Origin: Erwinia sp. HDF1-3R
GTDB taxonomy: Bacteria > Pseudomonadota > Gammaproteobacteria > Enterobacterales > Enterobacteriaceae
NCBI RefSeq assembly: GCF_039621855.1
Contig: NZ_CP155071.1
Span: forward strand, 1,550,001 to 1,614,000
Reading direction: 5' to 3'
DNA: 64,000 nucleotides
Below the pieces are notes generated by a model. That model made no database searches. It was given only the letters and a program-made list of their open reading frames with translations, and was not told where the DNA came from. Below, in pieces: positions 40,974 to 50,260 of this stretch; within the stretch, counting starts at the first letter, position 1; each line of letters opens with the position of its first letter. A program made the position numbers and the translations under genes.

Positions 40974-43624
40974 TGAAAATGTACAAAAGTGCGATCGCGG
41001 CGGCGCTGATATCAGCGCTCGGCAGCACGGGTGTGCTGGCGGATCAGCAACTGGTCGACAGGATCAGTCAGTTTGGCGTTAAGTATAAGGTGACCGATAA
41101 CCTTGCTGCCCAGAATGGCGTGGACTGCGCCGCGCTGGGCGCTGACTGGGTTTCCTGCAACCGGGCCACCCTCACCTTAACCAACCCAGGCGGGGCCATT
41201 AACAGTAAAGACTGGGCCATTTACATGTCCAACGTGCATAAAACGCTTAAGGTCGATAGCGATCAGTTTCGCATGGTGCACGTCGTCGGCGACCTGACCC
41301 GGCTTGAGCCGACGGACAAATTCACCGGCTTTGCCGCCGGTGCATCGGTCGATATTCCGATTATCAATGAGTACTGGCAGTTGTTTATCACCGACGTGAT
41401 GCCACGCTGGTATGTTACCTCCAGCAACGCCAGCCCAAAAATCATCGCCATAACGGATACGGAAGAGCTGTCCCGCTTCGTCGAGCCTTTTGGCGATCAA
41501 TGGCGGCGCACGCCGGATGACAAAAACGTGCTGATGAACGCGGCCAGCCGCTTTGCTAAAAATAGCGACGTGGCCACGCTCCCGGCGCAAACTCTGCGCG
41601 GGCATATTGTACCTACGCCGATGAGCGTGGAGATCTACAGTGGGGACGCCGACCTGTCATCGGGCGTGAGGTTCGATTTCGCCACGTTATCGGCCGATCA
41701 GGCCGATGCACTGCGTCAGCGTTTCAGTTTACTGGGCGTTCAGGAACGGGCTAATGGCTATACCATCAAGACCCGGATTGCTGCCAGCGCGCTGGGGAAA
41801 CAGCAGTCCATCCCGGGCGGCTATCAGCTAACCATTGGCGAAGCCCTGGCGGAGGTGACCGGCTTCGATCAGCGCGGCGTGATGAATGGCGTACAGTCGA
41901 TCCTGTCGCTGATCCCCGCTGACGGCCTCAAAATTGCGACGCTGAAAGCAGCCGATGCACCGCGTTTCCCTTATCGTGGAGTATTCCTCGATGTTGCCCG
42001 TAATTTTCATAGCAAAGAGGCGATTTTACGGCTGCTGGATCAGATGGCGGCCTGGAAGCTGAACGTCTTTCACTTCCATCTTTCTGACGATGAAGCCTGG
42101 CGTATTGAGATCCCCGGTTTGCCAGAGCTGACCGATGTAGGTAGTAAGCGCTGCCACGATCTCAGCGAGAAAACCTGCCTGCTGCCACAGCTGGGATCGG
42201 GGCCTTTCAGTAATAATAACGGCTCCGGGCATTTCAGCCGCCAGGACTATATTGATATCGTCAAATACGCAGGGGCCCGGGGTATTGAGGTGATCCCGGA
42301 AATTGATATGCCTGCGCATGCCCGGGCGGCGGTGGTGTCGATGGAGGCACGCTATGCCCGCCTGATGGCCGGGGGGAAACAGGCCGACGCGGAGGCATAC
42401 CGGCTGGTGGATCCCACCGACGACTCCAATACCACCTCCGTCCAGCTTTACGATCGTACCAGCTATCTCAATCCCTGCCTGACATCCTCGCTGCGCTTTA
42501 CCGACAAGGTGATTAGTGAAATCCAGGCGATGCATCTGGCGGCGGGAAAGCCAATGAAGGCCTGGCATTTTGGCGGTGATGAAGCGAAAAATATTCGTCT
42601 TGGCGCAGGCTATACCGATGAGAAGAAGCCCGAAGAAGGTAAAGGCAGGCTGGATATGCGCAAGGAAGATAAACCCTAGGCAAAATCCTCCGTCTGTCAG
42701 GCGATGATCAAAGCGGGAAAAATAACTGACCTTGATCACCTCCCGAGCTATTTTGCGCGGGAAGTTAGCAGGCAGGTCAATGCGCACGGCATAGAGAAAA
42801 TGCAGGCGTGGCAGGACGGCCTGAAGGATGCTGAAAATGCGGGTGCCTTCGCCACGAAGCGTGTGGCGGTGAATTTCTGGGATACGCTTTACTGGGGAGG
42901 GTATGACAGCGCTAACGACTGGGCCAACAAGGGCTACGAGGTGATCGTCTCCAACCCGGACTACGTCTATCTCGATTTCCCCAATGAAGTGAATCCGCTT
43001 GAGCGGGGTTACTATTGGGGAACCCGTTTCAGCGACGAGCGCAAAATGTTCAGCTTTGTGCCGGATAACCTGCCGCAGAATGCAGAAATGTCGTTTGATC
43101 GCGACGGGAAAACCTTTACGGCTAAATCCGACAAGCCCTGGCCTGGTGCAACCGGACTCTCTGCCCAGCTGTGGAGCGAGACGGTACGCACTGACGGACA
43201 GATGGAATATATGATGTTTCCGCGTCTGCTGGCCGTGGCGGAGCGAGCATGGCACCGCGCGGGCTGGGAGCAGGATTACCAGCCAGGAAAAGCCTTTACC
43301 CGGGGCGAGACGCATTTTGTCGATAGTAAGACTCAGCTGAAAGAGTGGCAGCGTTTTGCCAACCTGCTGGGTCAACGCGAGCTGTCGAAGCTGGATCGCC
43401 GGGGAATTGAGTACCGCATCCCGGTACCGGGCGCGCGTATTATTGGCGGAATGCTGGAGGCGAATATCGCGCTGCCTGGCATCGCCATTGAGTACAGCGT
43501 TGATGCAGGCAAAAGCTGGCAGCGCTATGAGGCCACGGCCAAACCGCAGGTTGAGGAGGGCAACGTCCTGGTGCGCGCGGTCAGCGCCGACGGCAAACGC
43601 TACAGCAGGGTGGAGGAAGTCTGA
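40973..43624 (+). pseudogene. ctb: Chitobiase (GH20 beta-N-acetylhexosaminidase), amber-interrupted
   Basis: Would cleave chitobiose to GlcNAc. The frame is continuous for 883 codons, the size of the Serratia enzyme, except for a TAG at 42677-42679 (codon 569). The same frame resumes straight after it (AKSSVCQAMIKAG) to 43624. The first part has a signal peptide (ends VLA), the N-terminal domain, HFHLSDDEAWRIEIP and the catalytic pair D536-E537 in WHFGGDEAKN. The part lost includes the rest of the barrel, with WDTLYWGGYDSANDW and QLWSETVRT, and the C-terminal domain. A TGG-to-TAG change would explain it. No frameshift and little other decay are seen, so the stop is recent, suppressed or a sequencing error. 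Confidence 0.88.
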
Positions 43625-43632
43625 AAAAAGCG

Positions 43633-43665
43633 TAAAAAAAAGCCGGTGGTGATCACCGGTTTTTT
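43633..43665. terminator. Bidirectional terminator between chitobiase and fur
   Basis: Arms CCGGTG and CACCGG with a 5-nt loop, A run before and T run after, so it serves both convergent genes. Confidence 0.87.
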
Positions 43666-43685
43666 ATGTTGAGCAACGCGGAAGA

Positions 43686-44129
43686 TTATTTGTCGTGAAG
43701 CGTTTCGTCTTCACGGCAGTCACCTGTGGTGCAGTGGCCGTAAAGATAAAGACTGTGGTTGCTGAGTTTAATACCGTGGCGGGTAGCGATATCACGCTGA
43801 CGTGTCTCGATAGACTCATCGCTGAATTCAATCACTTTTCCGCAGTCCAGACAGATCAGGTGGTCGTGATGCTGCTGCTGAGTCAGTTCGAATACGGACT
43901 TGCCGCCTTCAAAGTTATGACGCGTTACAATCCCGGCATCATCAAACTGGTTGAGTACGCGGTAGACCGTTGCCAGCCCAATCTCTTCGCCCATATCAAT
44001 CAGGCGTTTATATAAATCTTCCGCACTGACGTGATGGCTCTCTGGTACCTGAAGCACTTCCAGAATTTTCAGTCGGGGAAGCGTGACTTTCAGGCCGGCC
44101 TTCTTTAATGCGGTATTGTTGTCAGTCAT
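43686..44129 (-). CDS. fur: Ferric uptake regulator Fur
   Basis: Iron-responsive repressor. 147 residues (E. coli 148), starting MTDNNTALKKAGLKVTLPRL. Winged helix about 1-82 with YRVLNQFDDAGIVTRHNFE. Metal-binding residues are in HHDHLICLDCGKV (regulatory/structural CxxC at 93 and 96) and the C-terminal CTTGDCRED. Convergent with the chitobiase gene; fldA lies 375 bp upstream on the same strand. Confidence 0.98.
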   Translation of the reverse strand: MTDNNTALKKAGLKVTLPRLKILEVLQVPESHHVSAEDLYKRLIDMGEEIGLATVYRVLNQFDDAGIVTRHNFEGGKSVFELTQQQHHDHLICLDCGKVIEFSDESIETRQRDIATRHGIKLSNHSLYLYGHCTTGDCREDETLHDK

Positions 44130-44504
44130 GCGGATATTGTCCTGTTACTTTGCTAGTCACTAAGTGGCTGAAAAGCCTTAAACATCGGTCGACGCAGAAA
44201 GCTAGGTGCGTCTCATTATAGAACTGATACTTCAAAATGGAAACCACGAGTGGGATGCGCAACCGCTGTGGGATGTAAAGTTGAGAACCCGATACGTCCA
44301 GGAAAGCAAACGCCCAATAAAAACGGGATTAACATTTTGCTCAGCACTCTTATCGCTCGTTGAGCGAGGAACGCTGAATAAGTGAGGTGACCGATGGCGA
44401 TATTTTACAGATTTGCAGATGAAAATTACAAAGATGTACCTATTACTTCTACAGGTAAAACCACTGGCCCGATATGAGACAACGCCCACATCAGGCCGCT
44501 GCAC
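44130..44504. other. fldA-fur intergenic region
   Basis: 375 bp. Contains the fur promoter and a CGCTC-AAC-GAGCG stem (44353-44365). In E. coli a short leader peptide gene, uof, lies here and couples to fur. I could not find an ATG frame that ends at the fur start, so uof is not supported. A 90-codon minus frame (44232-44504) has no ribosome binding site or recognisable content. Confidence 0.6.
44215..44243 (-). promoter_or_regulatory. fur promoter
   Basis: Minus-strand -10 TATAAT (44215-44220) and -35 TTTCCA (44238-44243) with a 17 bp spacer, about 85 bp before the fur start. Confidence 0.7.
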
Positions 44505-45035
44505 TCAGGCTTCAAGAATCTCTTTCAGCTGCAGCTCGTCAAAAATCTGTTTAACCCATTGCTCGGTACGTTGCTGGGTCAACTCAGGCTGACGGTCTTC
44601 GTCGATGGCCAGACCGAGGAAATGGTTGTCATCCGCCAGCCCTTTAGAGGCCTCGAAATGGTAACCCGCCGTTGGCCAGTGCCCGACAATCACCGCGCCC
44701 CTGGGCTCAATGATGTCGCGGATGGTGCCCATGGCATCGCAGAAGTACTCGGCATAATCTTCCTGATCGCCACAGCCAAACAGCGCCACCAGCTTGCCGT
44801 TGAAGTCGATCTCTTCCAGGGTCGGAAAGAAGTCGTCCCAGTCGCACTGCGCTTCGCCATAGTACCAGGTGGGAATACCCAGCAGCAAAATATCAAAGGC
44901 TTCAAGATCTTCTTTGCTGCTTTTAGCGATATCGTGAACGTCAGCAACGTCTGTGCCAAGCTGCTTTTGAATCACTTTTGCAAGATTTTCGGTATTGCCC
45001 GTATCGCTGCCAAAGAAAATGCCTACGATTGCCAT
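44505..45035 (-). CDS. fldA: Flavodoxin 1, FldA
   Basis: Essential FMN electron carrier for, among others, IspG/IspH, biotin synthase and pyruvate formate-lyase activation. 176 residues, the E. coli length. Phosphate loop GSDTGNTENLAK at 9-20, and FMN-stacking residues in GIPTWYYGEAQCDWDD and LFGCGDQEDYAEYF. It starts MAIVGIFFGSD. In E. coli it is induced by SoxS; no clear soxbox was identified here. Confidence 0.98.
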   Translation of the reverse strand: MAIVGIFFGSDTGNTENLAKVIQKQLGTDVADVHDIAKSSKEDLEAFDILLLGIPTWYYGEAQCDWDDFFPTLEEIDFNGKLVALFGCGDQEDYAEYFCDAMGTIRDIIEPRGAVIVGHWPTAGYHFEASKGLADDNHFLGLAIDEDRQPELTQQRTEQWVKQIFDELQLKEILEA

Positions 45036-45198
45036 GAGTTTAATAACCTCTTGAAACTTAATGATATGAGATGGCTAACTTAAAAAAGATAACGGCAATG
45101 ATAGCAGACAGCCACAGGGGGATAAACGAGTAATCCTCCTGCTTTTGTCGCATTGTGCTGTGCCCTCAGCTGTCCCTTACTGCGAGATAACCACCGCT

Positions 45199-45480
45199 TC
45201 AGGGGTTCTGGCTGGCTAACTGCGCCATCACCATCTCTTCAATCAGCTCGCTGCGGCTCATATTACGCTGGTCAGCAAGGTGATTAAGGGCATCAACCGC
45301 ATCGCTATTGATTTTCAGCTCGACGCGCTTAAGCCCGCGCACTTTATCACGCTTAAGCTGATTGCGTTTGTTGATGCGCAGCTGCTCATCACGCGTCAGC
45401 GGATTAGTTTTAGGTCGTCCCGGACGGCGTTCGTCTGCAAAGAGATCGATCGTGGTGCGGTCCGTGTTTTCTTTTGCCAT
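45199..45480 (-). CDS. ybfE: YbfE, LexA-regulated-type small protein
   Basis: 93 residues (E. coli 97), basic N-terminal half RRPGRPKTNPLTRDEQLRI and a C-terminal ribbon-helix-helix-like segment RVELKINSDAVDALNHLA plus MSRSELIEEM, suggesting DNA binding. In E. coli it is damage-inducible under LexA. I saw no clear CTG-N10-CAG LexA box in the 100 bp upstream. Function unknown. Confidence 0.9.
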   Translation of the reverse strand: MAKENTDRTTIDLFADERRPGRPKTNPLTRDEQLRINKRNQLKRDKVRGLKRVELKINSDAVDALNHLADQRNMSRSELIEEMVMAQLASQNP

Positions 45481-45627
45481 AGAATCGTGGTACTGAAGGC
45501 TGGAGTTCTGATGGATTGAGCCATGTTGCCAAAGGGATTTTCACCCGCGACAAAATTTTAGCGCGCCATCATACCCCAGTGAAAGTCGAGACGACAACGA
45601 TTTAACAATTTGAGGGAGCATTTGTTT

Positions 45628-46392
45628 CTAACGCGCATAAAAACGGCTAATTGCGCGCAGAACCGCATCAGGTTTCTCTGCATGTACCCAGTGTCCGGCA
45701 CCGGCAATCACATGTGCGCGTGCCTGGGGGAACTGCGCCAGCAGGGCGTCACGCCACCTGTCGTCAAGGTAGGCTGAGCGTTCGCCGCGGATAAAAAGCG
45801 CCGGATGCGGCCAGGCGGGGATCGGCTGCCAGTCGATGATCTCTGGGTACCGGGCCTCCAGCGCCCTGACGTTAAAGCGCCAGCTCCCCTCGTGAAAGGA
45901 CTTCAGCAGAAACTGAATCACCCCTTCTTCCTCTATTGTCTGGCGCATCAGCGCGGCGGCTTCGCTGCGGGTGGTTATTCCCGCTGCCATCACCGCGTTC
46001 AGTGCGGCAAAAATGGCGTCATGATGGCGTTCAGGGTAAGCGACGGGCGCAATATCAATTACCACCAGCTTGCCAGCCCGCTCCGGCGCGGCCGCCGTCA
46101 GTGCCATGGCGATTTTTCCGCCCATCGAATGACCTACAAGGTCAAAACGCGCGATCCCCAGCTCATCAAGCGTCTCCAGCACGTCCTGCGCCATCGCCGG
46201 ATAGCTCATCTCATCCGATCGCGGGGAAAGGCCATGATTGCGTACGTCAATCTGGACCACCGGACGCGTCGCCTTCAGCTCTCTGGCCAGTACGCCAAGG
46301 TTATCCAGGCTGCCAAACAGGCCGTGGATCAGTACGGTGGGCAGATTCGCGGCAGCGGATTGTTCGGTTTGCAAGCGGGCATTCAATTTCAT
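45628..46392 (-). CDS. ybfF: Esterase YbfF (alpha/beta hydrolase)
   Basis: 254 residues, the E. coli length, starting MKLNARLQTEQSAAANLPTV. Alpha/beta hydrolase: oxyanion HGLFGSLDN, nucleophile elbow GHSMGGK with Ser, and catalytic His in GAGHWVHAEKPD. E. coli YbfF hydrolyses short acyl and malonyl-CoA esters. The frame is open upstream to 46557, but that part overlaps the seqA promoter and is not homologous. Divergent from seqA. Confidence 0.93.
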   Translation of the reverse strand: MKLNARLQTEQSAAANLPTVLIHGLFGSLDNLGVLARELKATRPVVQIDVRNHGLSPRSDEMSYPAMAQDVLETLDELGIARFDLVGHSMGGKIAMALTAAAPERAGKLVVIDIAPVAYPERHHDAIFAALNAVMAAGITTRSEAAALMRQTIEEEGVIQFLLKSFHEGSWRFNVRALEARYPEIIDWQPIPAWPHPALFIRGERSAYLDDRWRDALLAQFPQARAHVIAGAGHWVHAEKPDAVLRAISRFYAR

Positions 46393-46524
46393 AGCAAAGT
46401 TCTTACAGTTGAAACGAGGGGTTAGGGTATCATGGATCCACATTTTTCTGCCGAAACGATAAACGGCTTCCAGGCCACCTTTTTGCGGCATAGTCTGACT
46501 TTTGCCTGTATTGGGGTCTGGCGC

Positions 46525-46553
46525 TACACCCTGGCAGGATTTAACTTTATAAT
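46525..46553 (+). promoter_or_regulatory. Candidate seqA promoter
   Basis: -10 TATAAT at 46548-46553 with a weak -35 TACACC 17 bp upstream. About 95 bp before seqA. Confidence 0.5.
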
Positions 46554-46650
46554 CCACATGTTAGAGCTGGTCTGTGAACCGTGCTGCGTAACCGAACCCT
46601 GTAACACGGCACCGGGCGGCTCTTATAAGCAATAATCGTACTGGATCATG

Positions 46651-47193
46651 ATGAAAACTATCGAAGTCGACGAAGAGCTGTACCGTTATATCGCCAGCCA
46701 CACTCAGCATATTGGTGAAAGTGCCTCTGACATTTTACGGCGTATGCTTAAATTCTCAGCCGGTCAGCCGCTGCCAAAGGGCGCAGCAACGCCGCCAGCG
46801 ATGGCGAAAAGTGCTGCACCTGCGGAAGTACAATCGCGTCCTCAGGATCGCGTCCGTGCCGTACGTGAGCTGCTGCTGTCCGATGAGTATGCCGATCAGA
46901 AAAAAGCGGTAAATCGCTTTATGCTGATTCTTTCGACGCTGTACAGTCTTGATCCCAAAGCATTTGCTACAGGCACCGAGTCACTGCTCGGTCGTACGCG
47001 CGTCTACTTTGCGGGTAATCAACAAACCCTGGTACAGAACGGCACCCATACCAAGCCGCAGCATATTCCGGGCACGCCGTATTGGGTGATCACCAACACT
47101 AACACAGGTCGTAAACGCAGCATGATTGAACATATCATGCAGTCGATGCAGTTCCCGGCGGAGCTGATCGACAAAGTTTGCGGCACCCTCTAA
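46651..47193 (+). CDS. seqA: Replication initiation negative regulator SeqA
   Basis: Binds hemimethylated GATC sites, sequesters oriC and limits re-initiation. 180 residues (E. coli 181). N-terminal oligomerisation domain MKTIEVDEELYRYIASHT, a variable linker (about 45-65), and the DNA-binding domain with GRTRVYFAGNQQTL, TPYWVITNTNTGRK and MIEHIMQSMQFPAEL. Two ATGs lie in tandem (46648 and 46651); I use the second, which gives the family N terminus. 31 bp before pgm, likely co-transcribed. Confidence 0.96.
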   Translation: MKTIEVDEELYRYIASHTQHIGESASDILRRMLKFSAGQPLPKGAATPPAMAKSAAPAEVQSRPQDRVRAVRELLLSDEYADQKKAVNRFMLILSTLYSLDPKAFATGTESLLGRTRVYFAGNQQTLVQNGTHTKPQHIPGTPYWVITNTNTGRKRSMIEHIMQSMQFPAELIDKVCGTL

Positions 47194-47224
47194 CTGATAA
47201 CCTGATAATCAGGGAGAAGCGCCC

Positions 47225-48865
47225 ATGGCTAATCACCCCCGTGCCGGGCAGCCGGCCCAGCAGAGCGATTTGATTAACGTTGCACAATTGACTTCACAGT
47301 ATTATGTCCTGCAACCCAATCCGGGTAATGCGGAACATGCGGTGAAATTTGGTACCTCAGGCCATCGCGGCAGTGCAGGGCGTCAGAGCTTCAACGAAAC
47401 GCATATTCTGGCGATTGCGCAGGCGATTGCTGAAGAGCGTACAAAGAATGGCATCACCGGTCCCTGCTACGTAGGGAAAGATACCCACGCGCTGTCTGAA
47501 CCCGCAATCATTTCCGTACTGGAAGTGCTGGCGGCTAACGGTGTGGACGTTATCGTGCAGCTGGATAATGGTTATACGCCAACCCCTGCAATCTCTAACG
47601 CCATTCTTGAGCACAATAAAGCGGGTGGCGCACAGGCTGATGGTATCGTGATTACGCCGTCACACAATCCGCCGGAAGATGGGGGTATCAAATACAATCC
47701 ACCGAACGGTGGACCGGCCGATACCAACGTTACCAAAGTCGTTGAGGACCGCGCCAACGCGCTGATTCAGGACGGACTGAAAGGCGTGAAGCGTATCGCA
47801 CTGGATGAAGCATGGGCCAGTGGGCACCTGCAGGAAAAAGACCTTATTCAGCCCTATATCGAAGGTCTGGCACAGATCATTGATATCCCGGCCATTCAGA
47901 AAGCAGGCCTGAAAATTGGCGTCGACCCGCTGGGCGGCTCCGGTATCGCTTACTGGCAGCGTATTGCCGAGTTCTACAAGCTGGATCTGACCATCGTGAA
48001 TGATTCAGTGGATCAGACTTTCCGTTTTATGCATCTCGACAAAGATGGCGTGATCCGCATGGATTGCTCGTCTGAAAGCGCGATGGCTGGCCTGCTGGCG
48101 CTGCGGGATAAGTTCGATCTGGCGTTTGCTAACGATCCTGATTATGACCGCCACGGCATTGTTACCCCTGCCGGGCTGATGAATCCGAACCACTATCTGG
48201 CCGTTGCTATTAATTACCTGTTTCAGCATCGTCCTCAGTGGGGTAGCGATGTGGCCGTCGGCAAAACGCTGGTCTCCAGCGCGATGATCGACCGCGTCGT
48301 CAATGATATTGGCCGCAGGCTGGTAGAAGTACCGGTCGGCTTCAAATGGTTCGTCGACGGACTGTTTGACGGCAGCTTTGGCTTCGGCGGCGAAGAGAGT
48401 GCAGGGGCCTCCTTCCTGCGCTTTGACGGTACGCCGTGGTCAACGGATAAAGACGGCATCATCATGTGCCTGCTGGCGGCAGAAATTACCGCGGTAACCG
48501 GTAAAAACCCGCAGCAGCATTACGATGAGCTGGCACAGCGGTTTGGCGCACCCAGCTACAATCGCCTGCAGGCATCCGCCACGTCGGCGCAAAAAGCGGC
48601 GCTGTCGAAGCTTTCTCCTGAAATGGTCAGTGCCGATACGCTGGCCGGTGACCCGATCACCGCCCGCCTGACGGCAGCGCCGGGCAACGGTGCGTCAATT
48701 GGTGGTCTGAAAGTGATGACGGAGAACGGCTGGTTCGCTGCGCGTCCTTCCGGTACGGAAGATGCGTACAAAATCTACTGTGAAAGCTTCCTCGGTGCCG
48801 AGCATCGCGAGAAGATCGAAAAAGAAGCGGTAGAGATTGTCAGTGAAGTGCTGAAAAACGCCTGA
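47225..48865 (+). CDS. pgm: Phosphoglucomutase Pgm
   Basis: Interconverts glucose-1- and glucose-6-phosphate. 546 residues, the E. coli length. Active-site serine loop [16 protein letters not shown], metal loop DPDYDRHG, sugar-binding [11 protein letters not shown] and the C-terminal phosphate loop [22 protein letters not shown] ribosome binding site. Downstream of seqA. Confidence 0.98.
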   Translation: MANHPRAGQPAQQSDLINVAQLTSQYYVLQPNPGNAEHAVKFGTSGHRGSAGRQSFNETHILAIAQAIAEERTKNGITGPCYVGKDTHALSEPAIISVLEVLAANGVDVIVQLDNGYTPTPAISNAILEHNKAGGAQADGIVITPSHNPPEDGGIKYNPPNGGPADTNVTKVVEDRANALIQDGLKGVKRIALDEAWASGHLQEKDLIQPYIEGLAQIIDIPAIQKAGLKIGVDPLGGSGIAYWQRIAEFYKLDLTIVNDSVDQTFRFMHLDKDGVIRMDCSSESAMAGLLALRDKFDLAFANDPDYDRHGIVTPAGLMNPNHYLAVAINYLFQHRPQWGSDVAVGKTLVSSAMIDRVVNDIGRRLVEVPVGFKWFVDGLFDGSFGFGGEESAGASFLRFDGTPWSTDKDGIIMCLLAAEITAVTGKNPQQHYDELAQRFGAPSYNRLQASATSAQKAALSKLSPEMVSADTLAGDPITARLTAAPGNGASIGGLKVMTENGWFAARPSGTEDAYKIYCESFLGAEHREKIEKEAVEIVSEVLKNA

Positions 48866-48884
48866 TTATTCAGGGTGGAACCGC

Positions 48885-48915
48885 AAAAAAGGCGCTATTC
48901 GTAGCGCCTTTTTTT
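48885..48915. terminator. Bidirectional terminator between pgm and kdpE
   Basis: Arms GGCGCTA and TAGCGCC around TTCG with A and T runs on the two sides, serving both convergent genes. Confidence 0.92.
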
Positions 48916-48918
48916 CGT

Positions 48919-49602
48919 TCAGGGCATAAAACGGTAGCCTATGCCGGTTTCGGTGATCAGATAGCGCGGCCTGGCCGGGTCGGCTTCCAGCTTCTGGCGT
49001 AAATGCCCCATATAGATGCGCAGATAATGACTGTGCTCCACGGCATTCGGACCCCATACCTGATTCAGCAGCTGACGCTGCGTCATCACTTTACCGGCGT
49101 GATTGAGCAGGCTCACCAGCAGGCGAAACTCAGTCGGCGTCAGGTGTAAATCCTGCTGGTTCCGCGTAACCCGGCGATCGGCGATATTGACCGTGACATC
49201 GCCAAAGCTCACTTCCGGGCTGAGTGCAGACGGACTCGGATCTGCGCGATAGCGCAGTGCGACCCGCACCCTTGCCATCAGCTCGCCCACTCCAAAGGGT
49301 TTAGTCAGGAAATCATTAGCACCCGCATCCAGCGCTTCGATTTTGTCCTGTTCATTACTGCGGGCAGAGAGCACCACGATCGGGGAGGCGCTCCACTGGC
49401 GAAACTCACGAATAAACTCTCCGCCATCACCGTCAGGTAAACCAAGGTCGAGAATAACCAGGTCGGGTTTGCGGGTGGCCGCTTCAATCAGGCCACGCTG
49501 GAGCGTATCGGCATCGTAAACGCGCAGGTCTTCACCCTCCAGCGCGAGGCGTAAGAAGCGGCGGATCTCTTTTTCATCTTCAATAATCAGGATCGTAGTC
49601 AC
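48919..49602 (-). CDS. kdpE: Response regulator KdpE, without adjacent kdpFABCD
   Basis: OmpR-family regulator of potassium transport genes. 227 residues (E. coli 225). Receiver domain with phosphorylated Asp52 in VILDLGLPDGDG and Lys in LTKPFG; C-terminal winged helix with HLTPTEFRLLVSLLNHAGKV and NAVEHSHYLRIYMGHLRQ. The start is GTG at 49600-49602. In E. coli kdpD precedes kdpE and kdpFABC lies beyond it, next to ybfA. Here ybfA is next and the kinase and pump genes are absent. A short frame MYLLSETA ends on the GTG start (TGA overlap), possibly a kdpD remnant. Confidence 0.94.
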   Translation of the reverse strand: MTTILIIEDEKEIRRFLRLALEGEDLRVYDADTLQRGLIEAATRKPDLVILDLGLPDGDGGEFIREFRQWSASPIVVLSARSNEQDKIEALDAGANDFLTKPFGVGELMARVRVALRYRADPSPSALSPEVSFGDVTVNIADRRVTRNQQDLHLTPTEFRLLVSLLNHAGKVMTQRQLLNQVWGPNAVEHSHYLRIYMGHLRQKLEADPARPRYLITETGIGYRFMP

Positions 49603-49933
49603 GCTGTCTCGCTCAATAAATACATTCGTATGCCAACATTCTGCGGCTTAGCTATAGCTCTCAATCTACCAAATTATTCCCGGGGGTGCACAGATGCCCG
49701 TAAAGGCAGACGCGGCACGTCATGCTGCCGAAAATAGTGGATTAAGACATTTAAGTTACATTAAGGTTAATTAAGTGTAATTAATTAACCTTAATGTAAC
49801 TTTATTACGGTTCAGAGAGGATAAAAGAGAGGATTTATCGCTGAAAGTGGTCAGATGAGATGAAAAATTACACTATAACGCGTATTATTTTCGGCAAATC
49901 TTCTCTTATCTTGCTGGCCTGTCGGGAGGGCTT
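49603..49933. other. kdpE-ybfA intergenic region
   Basis: 331 bp between divergent genes, AT-rich on the ybfA side. Holds the 50 bp palindrome and probably both promoters; GGGAGGGC precedes ybfA. In E. coli the kdp operon fills the corresponding place. Confidence 0.65.
49753..49802. repeat. Perfect 22 bp-arm palindrome
   Basis: Arms at 49753-49774 and 49781-49802 are exact reverse complements around GTGTAA. The arm begins AAGTTACATTAAGGTT and ends AATTAA. Almost entirely A/T. No T run and between divergent genes, so not a normal terminator. Confidence 0.93.
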
Positions 49934-50140
49934 ATGCTGCTCTATCACGCTTACTCTTTACATCGAATAATCCTGCGCCGTATCGCGGTGGTTATCATTG
50001 GGTTTATCGCACTGCCGGTCATGCTATTTCGTCATGACCGCTCGAGGTTTTACAGCTATCTCCATCGCGTCTGGTCTAAAACCAGCAGCCAGCCGGTCTG
50101 GCTGGCGAACTCAGAAGCCGCTGGCTGCGAATTCTATTAA
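49934..50140 (+). CDS. ybfA: YbfA, small membrane-associated protein
   Basis: 68 residues, the E. coli length. One hydrophobic helix (about 15-32, RIAVVIIGFIALPVMLF) and a conserved FYSYLHRVWSKTS. DUF2517 family, function unknown. Located next to the kdp genes in E. coli; here it faces a lone kdpE. Confidence 0.9.
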   Translation: MLLYHAYSLHRIILRRIAVVIIGFIALPVMLFRHDRSRFYSYLHRVWSKTSSQPVWLANSEAAGCEFY

Positions 50141-50143
50141 TCT

Positions 50144-50166
50144 CACCCGCTTCGGCGGGTTTTTTT
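50144..50166 (+). terminator. ybfA terminator
   Basis: Arms ACCCGC and GCGGGT around TTCG, followed by a T run, 3 bp past ybfA. Confidence 0.9.
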
Positions 50167-50228
50167 TCCCCCTTCATTCAGTAATTCTTAATATTCTCGC
50201 CTTTACTGGTACAACTGGGCTACACTTA

Positions 50229-50260
50229 AACTTCTACAAGAAGTTAGAGGTTGTACAACT
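50229..50260. promoter_or_regulatory. Palindromes in the ybgA leader
   Basis: A perfect 7 bp-arm palindrome AACTTCT-ACA-AGAAGTT (50229-50245) and, directly before the ATG, TTGTACAA (50251-50258), with the ribosome binding site AGAGG between them. A related GGTACAAC lies at 50208-50215. They may be operators for the ybgA-phrB unit or an mRNA stem. Confidence 0.45.

Noticed and set aside
44130-44230. uof leader peptide coupled to fur
   Set aside because: The frame whose stop overlaps the fur ATG has no start codon after its upstream stop; only a 10-codon unrelated frame (MFKAFQPLSD) is present.
45085-45110. Fur box upstream of fldA
   Set aside because: GATAACGGCAATGATAG has only partial similarity to the 19 bp Fur consensus, and FldA is not a known direct Fur target.
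45481-45600. LexA box for ybfE
   Set aside because: No CTG-N10-CAG with an acceptable match was found.
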